64,000 nt of DNA, taken from positions 138,215,725 to 138,279,724 of the forward strand of contig NC_092861.1 in assembly GCF_032062135.1 (NCBI RefSeq). The letters are read 5' to 3'. The position numbers and the translations under genes were made by a program. The stretch's first letter is position 1. Every line of letters begins with the position of its first letter. This document shows, piece after piece, positions 1 to 14,368 of the stretch. The notes beneath the pieces are model-generated. The model searched no databases, was not told where the DNA came from, and was given only the letters and a program-made list of their open reading frames with translations. The DNA is from Pyxicephalus adspersus (taxonomy: Eukaryota; Chordata; Amphibia; Anura; Pyxicephalidae).

Positions 1-90
1 ATCCTTTTGGGCCCTCATAGCATCAACATCTCTTTCGGCATATTGTGGATCTTTTCCTGGATCTTTTATGTCTTTATTGTCATCTGTTTT
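1..90 (-). CDS. DYNC2LI1: DYNC2LI1 exon 12 (partial, cut by window edge)
   Basis: Encodes [20 protein letters not shown] then [10 protein letters not shown], matching the human [21 protein letters not shown] region. The acceptor is TTTTTTGTAG. About 20 C-terminal residues and the stop are outside the window. Confidence 0.94.
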
Positions 91-3000
91 CTACAAAAAA
101 TGTGTGATTGATATGCATATCTGTGTCACTATTGTTTTACTGGTACACTTTAAATCGTCTAAAATGACATGAGACAGGTACTTTGAAGTGGCTAAACATT
201 CTTTCAGATACCTTGCAGAGTGCATTCAGAGGCTCAAGAACTTCAATATGGTCTTAAAGATGTGTCACCTGTCCCCGTCTGCCTCCGGAACCTTCCTAAT
301 TACAATGGATGGTCGAAATTACCAATAATGAGACATGGTGGAAGGAATAGGGATAACTATGTTATGTGTGTTCCCAGTGCTTTTTTTCTATATCCTATTC
401 CCTAAGTTCCAGGGTGTTCCTTTCAGAGAGGCCTCGATTCTGCACCTTATACTTTAGAGCTGACATAGCGGGATGTTCATAGGAAATAGTTCATATGACT
501 GGCCATTATTCAACCCAGAAGACTAGTAACAACTAGTGGAAAAAAGGAATCGCTGCAAAAAACAATCCTGGATTGAAGGTGAGGATTGTGGCAAAATCTG
601 TGTAAATTCACAGTTCCTGAGCATTTGTTACTTTTAGGAATTCAGTTTAGGGCAGAGATATAGGGAAACAAGGAACAATATTGTTCATGATTTGTATTCT
701 GTGCCTGTAGTTCTGTTGAAATCCAAATGTAATATATATATTGGCAAATAAATTACCATAGAAAGTCATATTTTGTGTTTTAAGGCAATGAAAGTAATTT
801 TGCAACAATGATTGCCCATGGAGTTGAATACCTTCTCTTTGCAGACAGACACAGTTAACAGAAAAATGTCCCCATATTTTAGCACTGTTTTTATTTTGTG
901 TCTTAATCGTGAACAGCCTTGAACCTCTGAAACGTGTCAAATTGATATTATTGCATTGTACTATAAAACTGCAATAAAAGTAATCACTATAATTACTGAT
1001 AAGGTTACAATCAGATCCATATTTGGCCCAGCAACAAGTTTTTTTATAATTATTATTAAAGGACTTATTGAGCAGAACCTGGTATATGATTAATGCCAGA
1101 TGATTTTGTCTCTGCCATTTACATTTTTTTTTTTTTTTTTAAAACTTGGTTTCTAAGATATTAGTTGTCATTAAATTGTAGTGAATGAGTCCAAGTACTG
1201 AATGATTAATCCTTACAGTGACATTGTTGATGTCAGGTGAGTATTGTGGATTTAGTTCAATTTTAAGGGACATCTAGACTTAACCCCCCCCCCCTAGCGT
1301 TCTAATTCTGTCCGTGTTTTCACGCAAAAAGCGTTACTTTTTTTTGTATGAAAATTTATTTTACATTGTAGACCTATAATACTTAGGCATAACTTACCCA
1401 AATATGTCCAATATTTAATAAATTCAATAATACATTTTAAATGAAAAAAACACAAAAATCTGTAAAAAAAATATAAGTGAAAAATGTTATATAACTGTAC
1501 AGTAGCATGTATAATAAATATTATAATTATATATATATTATATAAAGATTTTCAAAATATTTTGAATTTCCCACCGCTCCTTCCGCCTGCCCTGATGTCA
1601 CCTGGAAACCCCGGAGAACGTCTCTGCATTCGATGGCTGAAGATCGAAGAAAGAAGACGTGTCCCGAGGATCTGCAGGACTCCGGGGGATGCCAACGGAA
1701 TAAGGTAAGTGGATTTTTTTTATGTTTTTAGAGACCCAGAGTGTGACTCAGGATTACTGCTTTTTGCAGATAAAATCCACCCCGAGTCACACTCAGGAAT
1801 AACGCTAGGGGGTTAAGAAGAACAATGTACTATATTGCAGCTTTCCATACATAGATGTGGCAGCTGCATTTGTTTTCCTTCTTAGGGCATACAGACGCAA
1901 GTACCTATGATCTCGGGAAATTCTGTTAATGAAAAAAGCTGCAATTTACCTTGGGAGGAAAATGTCTTTCATAAATCTTCTTCCATAGCTCCATTGGAGT
2001 GCGCGCATGAACCTGTCTGAGGTCACTATCAGATGCAGGGGGTGATCCTACATATCAGGCAAAAACAGATGATTTAGATTATACCTGGTTAGAAAGGAAA
2101 GGTAAAAAAAAATACTGACATAACTTACCAATCTGACTGAAGGAATCCATTCCTGCTGGAATGACCAGTGGCTTGTTGTGGTCAACTGACACAAATTTGC
2201 TGAAAATTCAGAATTATGAAATATTTTATAAACATTTTACCATGCTAGAACAATAAACATGAAAAAGTAGGCAGTTTCCACAGGAAACAATCAGCCCCTG
2301 TCAATCTTTTCAGCACAGTGACAATGAAATAATAATAATGAGTGCTAAAGCATTAAAATCTCTATTCAGTCCATTGCTAAATGCAAGGACAAAGGCTGGC
2401 TACCTATAAAAGCTGTCAAATTCCTGACTACTGGATTCAGGAGGAAATATAAAAAGATGAAGAAGTAAGCTTAAAGTGAACTTGTGGCAAGGTTTTGGAA
2501 ATTTAAATTTTAATTAACTTTAACAAACAGCTAGTAATTTTTACAATGCAATCCCAAAACCCTATCTAGCTACAGACACTGTGGAATGATTCATTTACAA
2601 AAGCTACAGCAGAAATACTGAAATCATCCAAGTTAATCTCTGTTATACCAAGCTTCTTTCTGGCATCATCCCCTCCAGTTCCAGCTCAGGGTTTACTTGA
2701 TATTAGATTGTTAGGAGGAGAAGCTGCTATGTAAATGCTAGGAAGGGGAAACACAGTAAAATGAGCTTGTTAAAACACTAAAATCTTGCGAGAATCACTT
2801 TTAGTACAAACTTTGACAATGCATTTATTCCCATTGTTAGGGAGGACTGGTTGTAAAACATATTTACTGCATACATAAATATTTGAATACCCACAGTCTA
2901 GTCACTGGTTCATTGTAACCTGTCAATACCTAGTGTCTACTATTTTAAGTTACTCTTTAACCATTGAAGCAATTTTTTTCCTTTTAGCACTGCTTTAATT

Positions 3001-6000
3001 TCTCCATATATCCATCCAAAGATTCCAGGGTTGAGATTTTGAAATCACAGTAAAGTGTTAAAGTGTTTATTAATATACAACAAGGAGGAGCATGACACCA
3101 ATGTGTGATTTTGGTTACAACTATTAGGTAAAACATGGAATGCCACTGGCAATAAAATACTGAGTCCCCAGGGAATTCCAGCATTGACATAGCACTGCTA
3201 ATTGTGGATGACTAAATTGTTTTATAAATGTGTACACCAACCATTAACTAGTAAAATAGTAAAACATTAGGTAAAAGTTTGCCTTGATAATTTAATTTTA
3301 AAGACAAGACCTGCAAAGTAATGGTAACCAACAGTCATCAATATAATATAACAAACACTACTACACGTATAGGGACATGGGCTGATATCAGTGTATGGAA
3401 GCTTATATTTCAGATACACTCTGTGCAAGGCAAAAGAACAATAGCCACAGTTACCAGAATACAATGTAATTTTAAATCCTAGTGTTCAGAAAGTTTTTTG
3501 CATTATCAAGCCTTACAAAATTTTAGCAAAATATAAGGACCTGCACACCAAAAGAAACCAGATTTCTTATTATATAAACTGCTTTAAAAACAAGGATACA
3601 AAAGGTTGTTCAATACTAAATGGTAGTTTTTTATGATGTCCTTATTAGACAAATGACAGTCATTTCAGCAAGGAAAAGACCATAAGTTTGATTCTGTATT
3701 TGAGTAACTAAAAGTAATCGATAAAGAATATAAAATCGAAGGAACCTTGATTAGTCAGGTTAGAAAAATTGATTGCAAAAGTAACTCGTATCAGGTTTTT
3801 AGGACCTCTAGCATAACTTTTGTTTTTTATTTTTTGAGCATGTGCACGCTTATTATACTTGCACTTCACTCCATTGATTTTTTTTTTCACTTTGATGTCA
3901 AAGAATAATCAATTGATTTTTGATTGTGAATCAACTTTTATGTAGAACAAATTGACCAATCAATTCAAATTTATATATGGCCAGCTTTACTGAGGTGAGA
4001 ATTGAAGGTATGTTTGAGTACTACTGAAAAAAGTACTAAAAGAACCAATGTATTCAAATAAATCCACACTGAAGGGAATATCTGTTCTTCTTTCCTCTAT
4101 TGTATTGAATAACTCTCCTTCCCACCATAGACAACCCTCCTTTTCAATGTACATTCTTGGCAAACCAAACTGTGTTGCATAGTAACATAATGACTGAAGT
4201 CAGAGGAAATCCTTCAGCGCTTACTGCCCTTCACTTAATCCCTTTTCTATTCTACAAGGCAAACAGGAAAAACACTAAACACATTAAACCCATTTCTCTT
4301 TGCTCTGCAGATTAAATCCATACAGACTCAGTTGGATTTCCCCAAGGCTAAACTTGTTACCTTCCCAGACCTCCCATTATATGAGAAGAGTCAAGCACTT
4401 ATACATTTAGCTCTGCTGGAAAGAAATCTCCAGCCTACTTCTAGTTTGCATTTGCTGCTGCCTTTTTTGATCACTTTGTTTCTGTAATGTATAAGACCCA
4501 GGCTATGACATGTTACATTATGTAAATAAATTACCATAAACAGCCAGTGGCAGTTTCTGAAAATCGGCTAGGTTGGTACAGATGTGTTAAAAATGGAAAT
4601 TTTAGCACCTATTTTCTTTAAAAAAGAATGATTATTTTACAACTGAAAATATTTTCAGTTAAGTGGAAATTTGAAAGAAAAGAACAAAATAGCTTTATAT
4701 CACATGCTTAAGTAAAAGCAGAGAGTTCTGAACAGTCCCATTGAACCTCTATGATAACAGAAGATGTGGATGAACATAAACTGTGGACTTTTTACCTTTA
4801 GTACATTTGCAGTATTTTGCTGGAAAGGTCACTAATTAGCTCCAATCATTGTATAAAATATTAGCATCATTTAGTGACCTTTGATCTATAAGTAATCTCT
4901 ATACTTAGGTCTGGACCAGAACCTAAACCCCCACAGTTATCTCTTAACCTAATCTTAAACCTCACAGGAAATTACCATTATCATTTATTATAAAAAAAAT
5001 CATATGAAATTGAAAATATCACACCAAGAAAACTACTGCATCTATTAACAATAGGTCTGATTTCTTAAAGCTCTACAGGACTGGGGAGGATAGACTATCA
5101 TAGAAGAAAAAAAATTAAGAAGGATTTCCCCCCTCGTTTTAGTTTCAAATGTGAGCGAGGATGGTGAGAAATCTGGCACCTTAGTCTTTAGGTTTTCTGT
5201 CTGTATTTTATTTTAGAACTTCTAAAGGAGTGTTGGTTAAATACTTACTTACTGTTCATGTGATTGGAGTAGACGCAGAATGCATTCAGAAAAATCTGGG
5301 TCACTGCACTGGGACGGGATTTTAAAATAACAGATGATGGCTGTACTTATTCAATTAATTTTATTATCCAATAAATTTTCTTGTATTTTTAGGTAAAAAT
5401 AAGTACTTCTGGTTTATATTCAAGTATATATGGTACTTTGCAGAGCACACAAGCTGCTCACATCATGACTTAATCTGAAATTTCACTTGATGCCATACAG
5501 GAGATGAGTAACCCTCATTTGTCTAATTTAGATTTAAATGTTGTAAAAAAGACCTGAAAGGCAGTGGATCTAATTTCATAGTCCATGCAGGCTTTTCACA
5601 GTAAATGCCAACTAATAAAAATACAGAAGTACTATAAACACATATTATTCACTTTGGAAATTTTTTTCTTTACCTCTTATCTTGTCCAAAGGCCAAATGA
5701 TTTACAAACATACGCAAAACTCCTTTATGGGTTTCAGACTTGCTTGTGAACTGAAAAAGAAAATATATTAACTATACATGAGTTGATTGATGCCTAATTT
5801 GATTGGCTTGTTTGATACAAACTTTGACTGCTGGTCAGAAATCAATAACTAGTAATCTAGTAAACTGCAATTGATGCATTGTCCAACAGAACACCAAAGT
5901 TTAGATAAACATATGATCCAAATTAGCTCAAACAGAAACTAATGGAGGGTTCCTAACAACCAATCAGGAAGTTATATGACCAACAGAAAATTTCTCATCT

Positions 6001-6357
6001 GACTGATCGAGGTTTGTTCTTTTCTATGCTTGATGCTAATTCATTTGGTCAATCTAATTCTGAATTAATTGATGGTCAATAAGATTATATTAAATAATGG
6101 ACTGCTCCATCAAACAGAAAAAATGGACCTTTATATGGACAGCTTTAGCAATTCAACTGCATCAGTTTATATTATTAACAATATTAAAGTAAGATATTGA
6201 AAGCTAAAAATTATAGGGGGGATTCCCCATTATGATTGTAAGCTCTAATGGGCAGGGTCCTCTCCTCCTCCTGTGTCACTGCCTGAATCTGTCTGTCATT
6301 TGCCACTCCTTTTTAATGTACAGCGCTTCATATTATGTTGGCGCTATATAAATCATG

Positions 6358-6396
<39 letters not shown>

Positions 6397-8329
6397 AATA
6401 ATAATAATAATAATACCAATACAACAATATTAGTAATAGGCTTATGGGAAACATACCACACACACCACACAAAATACATATAATTAAATATAATAAGTAC
6501 ATTACAAACCACCCATGATTCATAAATAAATTTTTTAAAGGTTTGCTAAACCGCTACACCTAACATAAAACGCAGCGAGTGTTTATTGTAAAAAGGCTCA
6601 ATATCAGAGCTAAATTACAATAAATGTAAATGTACAATAAATAAATTTCTGTACCTTTACAGCCTGTTGCACTATGTAGGGTACAAAGGGTATCAAAACA
6701 TCAGTTGGTCACTTACCCTCTGTGGGATAACTTCCAATTAATTAATTCAAATATTGCATTTCATTATACCACTTTGATTTCAGAGTGGACTTTCCCCTGA
6801 TCTATAACTGCATTTTTTTAATCAAGAAACTTTGAAATTGAAGTATTTTTAGCTTTTATACACATTGCTGAAAGTAGAGTGCCTTTTGATGCCTCCTGAA
6901 AGTTTGACATATACATGTATGTTATGTATTTATTTATATATAATATGTGTAATGCTCCAATTACTGCATGAAGAAGGGACCAGGAATTCCGTATACACTA
7001 TTAGATGTAAATGGTGATACATTAGCGCATATTAGGGATAGTTAAGATAATGTGACATGCACTAAGGGCTGTCAAACATTTGCTTTCTTAAAGAAGAAAA
7101 TCTAACATAGATAGAAAACATTTTCCTAACCCTGTAAATCAGTTTACAATACCAACCAACAGAGAAGCTCCATAAAAGTGAGATACAAATCGAAGCGTTT
7201 TGCATATGATCTTTCGTTTTTCAGATTCAAAATCCTGCAAGGAGTAGACAATATGCTGTTAGACCAAGGAAAAAAACACCCATAATATAAAATCATTTAT
7301 TTTATAAGAGAAAAAATAAGCCCCTTTTTTTGGTATGAGTACAGGATAGAAAAAAATAAATATTTGTACGGTACAATCAGATAAAAAATACACACAATAG
7401 ATTTTAGCTACAGTATCGCCGGTACATAATTAAGCATACAGAAAAAAAATTTCAGACATCTCGACTCAGGATGTCAAGATTACAGATCATAAGGACATTG
7501 TGTGGATTTGCCATTTGGTTGTGTGGTATCCTTTTCTTTGAATTACAGAAATCCTTGTATTTTGTGAATGGCCATGGAGATTGCAGGCGTGAAACCTCAC
7601 TGTTCCAGCTCCTATACCCTTGGAGGGCGGAAGTACAACAGAAGTATTACTAAGAAGGAATAAAACTACTGATTCCAAAGAATTAAAGGGTGATCTGGAC
7701 ATCATGGCCCTGATTTACTAAAGTTCTCCAAGGCTGGAGAGAATACAGTTTCATTAGTGAAGCTGGGTAATCCAGAAAACCTGGAATGGATTTCATAAAA
7801 GTCATTATCTATTTGTTAGCAAATGTTTTCAATCCTGGACCAGATCCATTTTAGGTTTGCTGGATCTCCCAGCTTCACTGATGAAAAGTGTATTCTCTCT
7901 AGCCTTGGAGAACTTTGTTAAATCAGGGCCCATAACTCAACAGAGGTAACATTTAAGTAATGATCTAAGAATGTGAAAGGTGCATCTAAACATAAATAAA
8001 CACGATACCATCTGCTATGTTAAACTCTTCCAGTGTACCATTGGTAAGCAGATTGGGCCAAAACTGGACAAAATAGATCAGGTGGAAATAACTTTAAATA
8101 AATAAGTGGCACACTGATAAAATTATATGCATGAAATGAATTGAACAACAGACATTTTATAGGGATTTAATAAAATGAACCAGTGCATATTATATGATAA
8201 ATATTAAGACTTCTGGCTGAACTAGGAGCTGTAAACCTTTTTGATATCATATGCACTTTCCCCGTGTTAATTTTAAATACCAGTGGTGTTAGATGGCATC
8301 TCCCTGGTTGATAATAATAAATATCTATA

Positions 8330-8372
<43 letters not shown>

Positions 8373-11300
8373 TGGCCATCTTCCTGATTGAGATATATAT
8401 ATTTATATATTTAAAACACATACAAAACATGATGTGCTACCCTGAAATGCTTGAGTATTAAACACTATAATACAAAGCTTACCTGAAATATATCATATTT
8501 GCTTCCGATAATTAATAAAGGCAATGGAAATGGATCAATCAGTTCTCTGTCCTGTTTATTAAAAAGTAAGTAAATGTCAAGAGAGCCAACATACTAAAAT
8601 AGAGAGTTTACCTGCAAGGTAAGGTTTATCAAGGTTTAAGAAGAATATAAAGTATGTCAGCTAGTACAACATAGTAATACCTGAATGTCTATGCAAATTA
8701 ACTTAAAGACAACTTGTCACAAACCTGAACATTTCAAACAGAGAATATAATGGGAAATATTCTCACTGATAGGTTTTCCTAACTCACCCAAACCCCATCC
8801 CTGCAGCATATTTTGGTGTGCAGAAACATTGCAATTAACTCAAAGAATTGACTTCAGTTATAGACATGCACAGACTGCAATCATAAATACATTTTTCAAC
8901 GTTACAAGAAAATGTCTACAAAATACAAAGCAAAGTATGATCCAAATATTTAGAGCCAATATATACTTACTGGATGGTTATTGGGAAAACTTCTCCAAAC
9001 ATTTTGCACAATCTTATTGGCTGTCTTGGAGTTGGATTTTCTAATATCAGCTATAATTTTATCTACGTGGGTCTTGATAACTGGTAATAGCTTCTCTATT
9101 GTGTGCCACAGCTCAATAGGCATCGAGAGATCAAGAACCAGCACTATAGAAAATGTCCTATAGAGGAAAGAAAATTGTTTTAGAAAACCTAGATATGAGA
9201 AACACTTAAAAATGGTCATAAGGCAACGAACCACATATGTTAATCATGCATCTGGTATGCATTAGCATTGCTGTAACTGACAATTCCTTAGGTTGCTCCT
9301 TACAAGGCCTGGCACACCTACCTCTTTAACATAAGAACAAGGCCAAAGTTGTCTGAGGACCTTGGTTTACTGTGCTGAGTAAACCAACACAAAAGCTTAC
9401 ATCAGGGCTCATCCATGATCTGAAGTGTATGAATATAACCTGAAATTTATTGATTGGGGATTATCTGAAGTCCAAGTGTATGGTTTGGGGCTCATCCATA
9501 ATCTGAAGTGTATGAATTGAGGATGATCTAAAGACCCAAAGTGTATACGTTAAGGCTCATCCAAGGTCTGAGGTGTATGGATTGGGGCTCATCTAAGGTC
9601 CAAGTGTATGGATTGGGGCTCATCTACGATCTGAAGTGTATGGATTGGGGCTGACCTAAGGTATGAATTGTATCGACTAGGGCTCATCTGAGGTCTGAAG
9701 TGTATAGACTGAGAGTGATCTGAAGTATGATGTGTTTTGATTGTACCCGATAAACAATTTTAGCATTCATAGTTGTGTTGCAAATGGTAAGTTCAACAAT
9801 TATTAAACAATAATTAACACATTTACTTTGCTAATACGACTATGAGTGCAAAATTTGAAAACTAATACTACTATACACTGTTGTTTACTGGCATGTGAGT
9901 TGTCTAATGCTTGTAAAAATGAAAATGTTGCAAAGGTTGCTGGCACTTGGTCTACAGAATATTGTAAAAGTGGGAAGCTGGAGTGCCATCTACTGCTCCA
10001 TTCTATTTCTCACTTTAATACAGATTACCATGCACTTTATAGACAAGACTTTTTTGTTTAGGACCTAGAAGGGAAAGGTTATAAATGCATAAGTATGTAT
10101 CTCTTGCTTAGGGAAAGGGTAGGGAAAATGCAGGATGGATTTGAGGAGAGTGAGAAGTGGTTTAACATTTAATTTTGAAATAGATGAGGAAAATGTTCCT
10201 AGTTTACCTTTTTAGCTTTATTTAATTCCTGAAGGCTGAATGGCCAGGTTCACATGTTTAACCTGCTAAGCATCTATAAGAACAACATAAAGCATTGCAC
10301 CGCTTACCGAATGTTCTCGCTGTTAATGGGTATGCTTATTAAATCCATTAGAGAAGTTCCCCCACCTAGTTCCCAAAAATGAGCAATGTCTTTGGGCTAA
10401 AAAACAAAAAAGAGAATAATATTACACCAAACCTAACAACACCAAAAATACATTACTAATTTTTTTTTTGTTATTTGAAGAAAACAACCATGTTTGTCAC
10501 ATTATTCAGTTCATAAAAGACAGTAAAGGCATTGCATCTATAATGTCACACACAACAAATTGCTCAATCTTCTGAACAAAACAAAAACTTGGCACTCAAT
10601 AAAGCTTGTCAGCACGAATGCCTAATTATAGAAAGTAGTTTTTATTTTTGCCTCTTTGCTCCTAAGAACATAATATCCTAGCACTTTTATGGTAATGTAG
10701 TTAGCTAATGGAACATGTGCATAAAAGTGCAGGCTGGACTAAGATATCGAGTAAGGAGCGAAGTAGTAAATGACAGAGATGAAAATCATGGTGCGTCCAT
10801 CTCATAACATCACATTTAAACAAAATTGTCTCTTTTTACCTAAAAAGGGATCAAGAACGCGGCAACATCCTGCTCGTATCAGTAAGGCTAGGTTCAGACC
10901 TGTCATAGGATCAAGCGATCCTGTGCAACTCTCGACGGCTAACACCAGAATTGGTAGCACTCACTGCCCCTCCTATTCATTCTCTATGGGGTTCCTGCAT
11001 GTCGAAGACATTTGTAGTGTCTTACCTGAGGCAGTGGCTTGCTGCCATGAGGAAGCTATACCGGCACTGCAACCTTGTTGCGAGTCTAAACATGGCCTAC
11101 ATATACTTCTTTTTGTTAATTGTTACCCACATATTGTAGTTTTTTCAACCGTTTACAGGTACATTAAAATTCATAAAAGTTACTGAACCAGTTATTCCAA
11201 TAAAAACATCGGGACAGTGCAACAGGTTTATCAATAAATATAGAATACAGGTTCAAAATTATCACAGATTTGCAGAATTCCCATCCTTATCTTATCCAGC

Positions 11301-14300
11301 AAATGTTCCCGAGAAAATATTATCAGTTGTTCAAGGTTATGGGTATACTATGTAACATATTCCTTACTATAACATTTTTTGTCTAGATTGTAAACTTTTT
11401 TTACACAATGAACTCGACTTCCTTCTGTTACCAAGACATACATTTTTAAGATATAAAAAAAAATCTATATGGCTATACCTGTCAGAAATTCAACATTAAC
11501 AGATGTTTGGTACAAAAGAACCTGCTGGAAATGTATTACTATTATGACCTGGTGTTTTCATGACCTGCCAGCTCCTGCCCAATACACTTAGCAGATAACA
11601 GACCCTGCACAATTGGCATGAGTATTAATGTTGGGCTTCAATACTCATGCCAACATACTCATAAAAACAACACACAGAGCCTCTACTTACAACAACATAT
11701 CTGTAGGTGTTTGGAAACAAAGATTGCCATTAATACTTACTGTATTGTGTCCTTTTGCTCTCCTGCCAAAGGTGTATTCTAATGCTAGGGTTGGTTTAGG
11801 TGCTTCATCCCTAACAAGAAGAAAAAATACATTTTTATAAATATCCCACAGCCTGCTATGATGACTATTAGTACACTGGTTGTGTAAATTTTTTGTATAC
11901 ACAAAACAATAAAAAGTACTAGATACAAATAGGTACATAAAATCCACTAATTTTACCTTTAAACTTTTATAAGGTCAAATTTATTTCATATTTTTGAAAC
12001 TGACTGTTTAATATCTGATATTATTATACCATTTATAATAAATCTTGTTTTTTCAAATAAACAATGACAAAGAATTCCCAAAGTACCGGGGGTTTTCCAA
12101 AGAGAGATGAGAGCACAAACCTTTATCCTTTCTATTGACTGAAACCTTCAGATAGATACACATACAGAGGGAGGAATAGATGGGGGGATCAGCCACTGCT
12201 AAAAGTGCAACTAACATCTCAATTTTACAAATGCTTGATCAGACAGATCAATATTGCAGAAAGGGACAGGCGATGTCACTTCTGCAATAATGTATCTTAC
12301 CTGCTTCTGAGTTTCTGGCGACAAAGGTGAGCTGCACATGCGCAGCATTAGCTTTGGTTGGCAGGGAAACCCAGCTATTCCAGCTTCCCTTGCTTTTTTT
12401 CCGGGGATGAATAAACTCCCATGCACCCGTTTAGTTCCACTTTAAGCCTTTCATGTTGAGCCATTTACTTATAATTCAATTTTTTTAACGGAGTGCAGCA
12501 ATTTTTTTTTTTTAATTTTTCCTTTTAAAAGGAATTTGAAAATCATGCTAAAACAAAGCTAGCTAAAAAGGAGAAGATTATTGAACATTAAAGCAATAAT
12601 ATGAAAACATCTACCTGTCAATACATCGAAGAATAATAGTTGTCTTTCCCTAGAAAGGAAACATGAGATTGGTTATGATAATGCAGGTGAGACAGTACGA
12701 CATACAATACAGGAAATGTTTGCTTTATTCATACATATATTATAGAATTAGTTTAAAACTCTTGGTGAGCATCATTTAGATGAACTTAGAGTAAAGAATG
12801 TAAATGATGCCAAGCCACAAATGTAAAAGTTTATTATTAAAATCCACGGAGCTAATACATGGACAAACTGGTTTATATTGGAGTCACACCGCTAGATGGC
12901 GCTGTATCTTCATGTAAAGTGTAAATCAAATATTTCCATCTGAGACATTAGCGTTTGTTTTACACTTTACATCAGAACAAAGCACCATCTACTGGTGGGC
13001 ACAATGTATTAAAAAGATAAAGTGACCAACCATAATCTAAATCAAAAGTTTACAAAATACTTTAACTTTTAAAAAAAGAAAGATGTATTTAACCCCATTA
13101 ATTTTATTGGCATTTCTGTTAATTACTGTTTTGAATGTTAGTAGTGATGACCTAGGTTTACACTCAAGTCAGTGTAGTTTTCCTGTTTTTGTAGTTAAAA
13201 GTAGGTACCAAGGTCTACATTTAGGTCAGTTTATATTCAAATATATACATGATGCTGTACATGCTAAGAACAGAAATGTTGTGCGATTCTGCTTTACCCC
13301 ATTTTTGTTGCCTATAAAGAACAAGGATCTCTCCGAATCAGCAGATGCTTCTGTGTCATCTTCAGAATTTTCTTTCCTCTGCACATCGGCAACTGCAAGG
13401 TCCCAAAGAGTATCACTACCAAAATAATAGAAAAAAGGCTCATGTATGGATAGAACGTTCTCTGTATTACATTTTCAGTAATATGCAGTCCAGTTTTGGT
13501 CACCAGTTCACATAAAGGACATTGTGGAATTGGAGAGAGTGCAGAGAAGGGCAACTAAACTAAAGGAATGAAGGAGCTCAGCTATGAGGAGAGATTAGCT
13601 GAACTGGAACTTTTCTCCCTTGAGAAAAAACGTTAAAGGGGGGATATGATCACCCTGTACCCGGTCCATATAGAGAACCCTCTTCCCTATTATTCACTTT
13701 GAGATCAATACAAAGAACAAGAGGGCACTCTTTGTGTCTGGAGGAAAAGAAGTTTAATCTTTAATTCTCTTGTTTTAACTCAACTATGTAACTTTGTTTC
13801 AAGACTTTTTTTTTTCTTACAACTAGTGCATTGACCAACCTAATAGACAACCTATAAGATTAGATCATAAGCGAGTGAATAAAGAATGTTCACGGGGTAA
13901 GAGAAGGGGGAAGAGTATCAGGGGGTGGGGATGGGTTAGGTGGGTAAAGGATTGGGTAAGGGAGGATGAAACTGGTGGTGGATCCAAAACATTGGGCCTG
14001 ATTTATTAAAGCCCTCCAAGGCTGGAGAAGATCATCTTTGAAGACTATCATGGAAGAGCCTGGGTGATCCAGCAAACCTGGTATGGATTTCTTAAAAATG
14101 CTTTGCTGTTAGTTGTTAAATGTTTTGACTCCTAGACCAAATTCATTTCAGGTTTGCTGGATCACCCATATTCTCCCATGACAGTCTTCTCAGTCTTAGA
14201 GAGCTTTAATAAATCAGGTTCTATGTGTTCCATTGCCCTAGTAGGCCAAGGACGGTCAGGCTGGGTAAGAAGGATTAGATGATGCTGGGTGTCCTCCTGC

Positions 14301-14319
14301 CAGGAAAAATGCTGGGCTC

Positions 14320-14368
<49 letters not shown>

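Noticed and set aside
9405..9743. CRISPR-like array (about 32-base units).
   Set aside because: The units are contiguous with no unique spacers, and the host is a vertebrate; it is a minisatellite.
10885..11095. Possible further MITE beginning GGCTAGGTTCAGACCTG.
   Set aside because: It feels familiar from frog genomes, but no inverted terminus or second copy could be found in the window.
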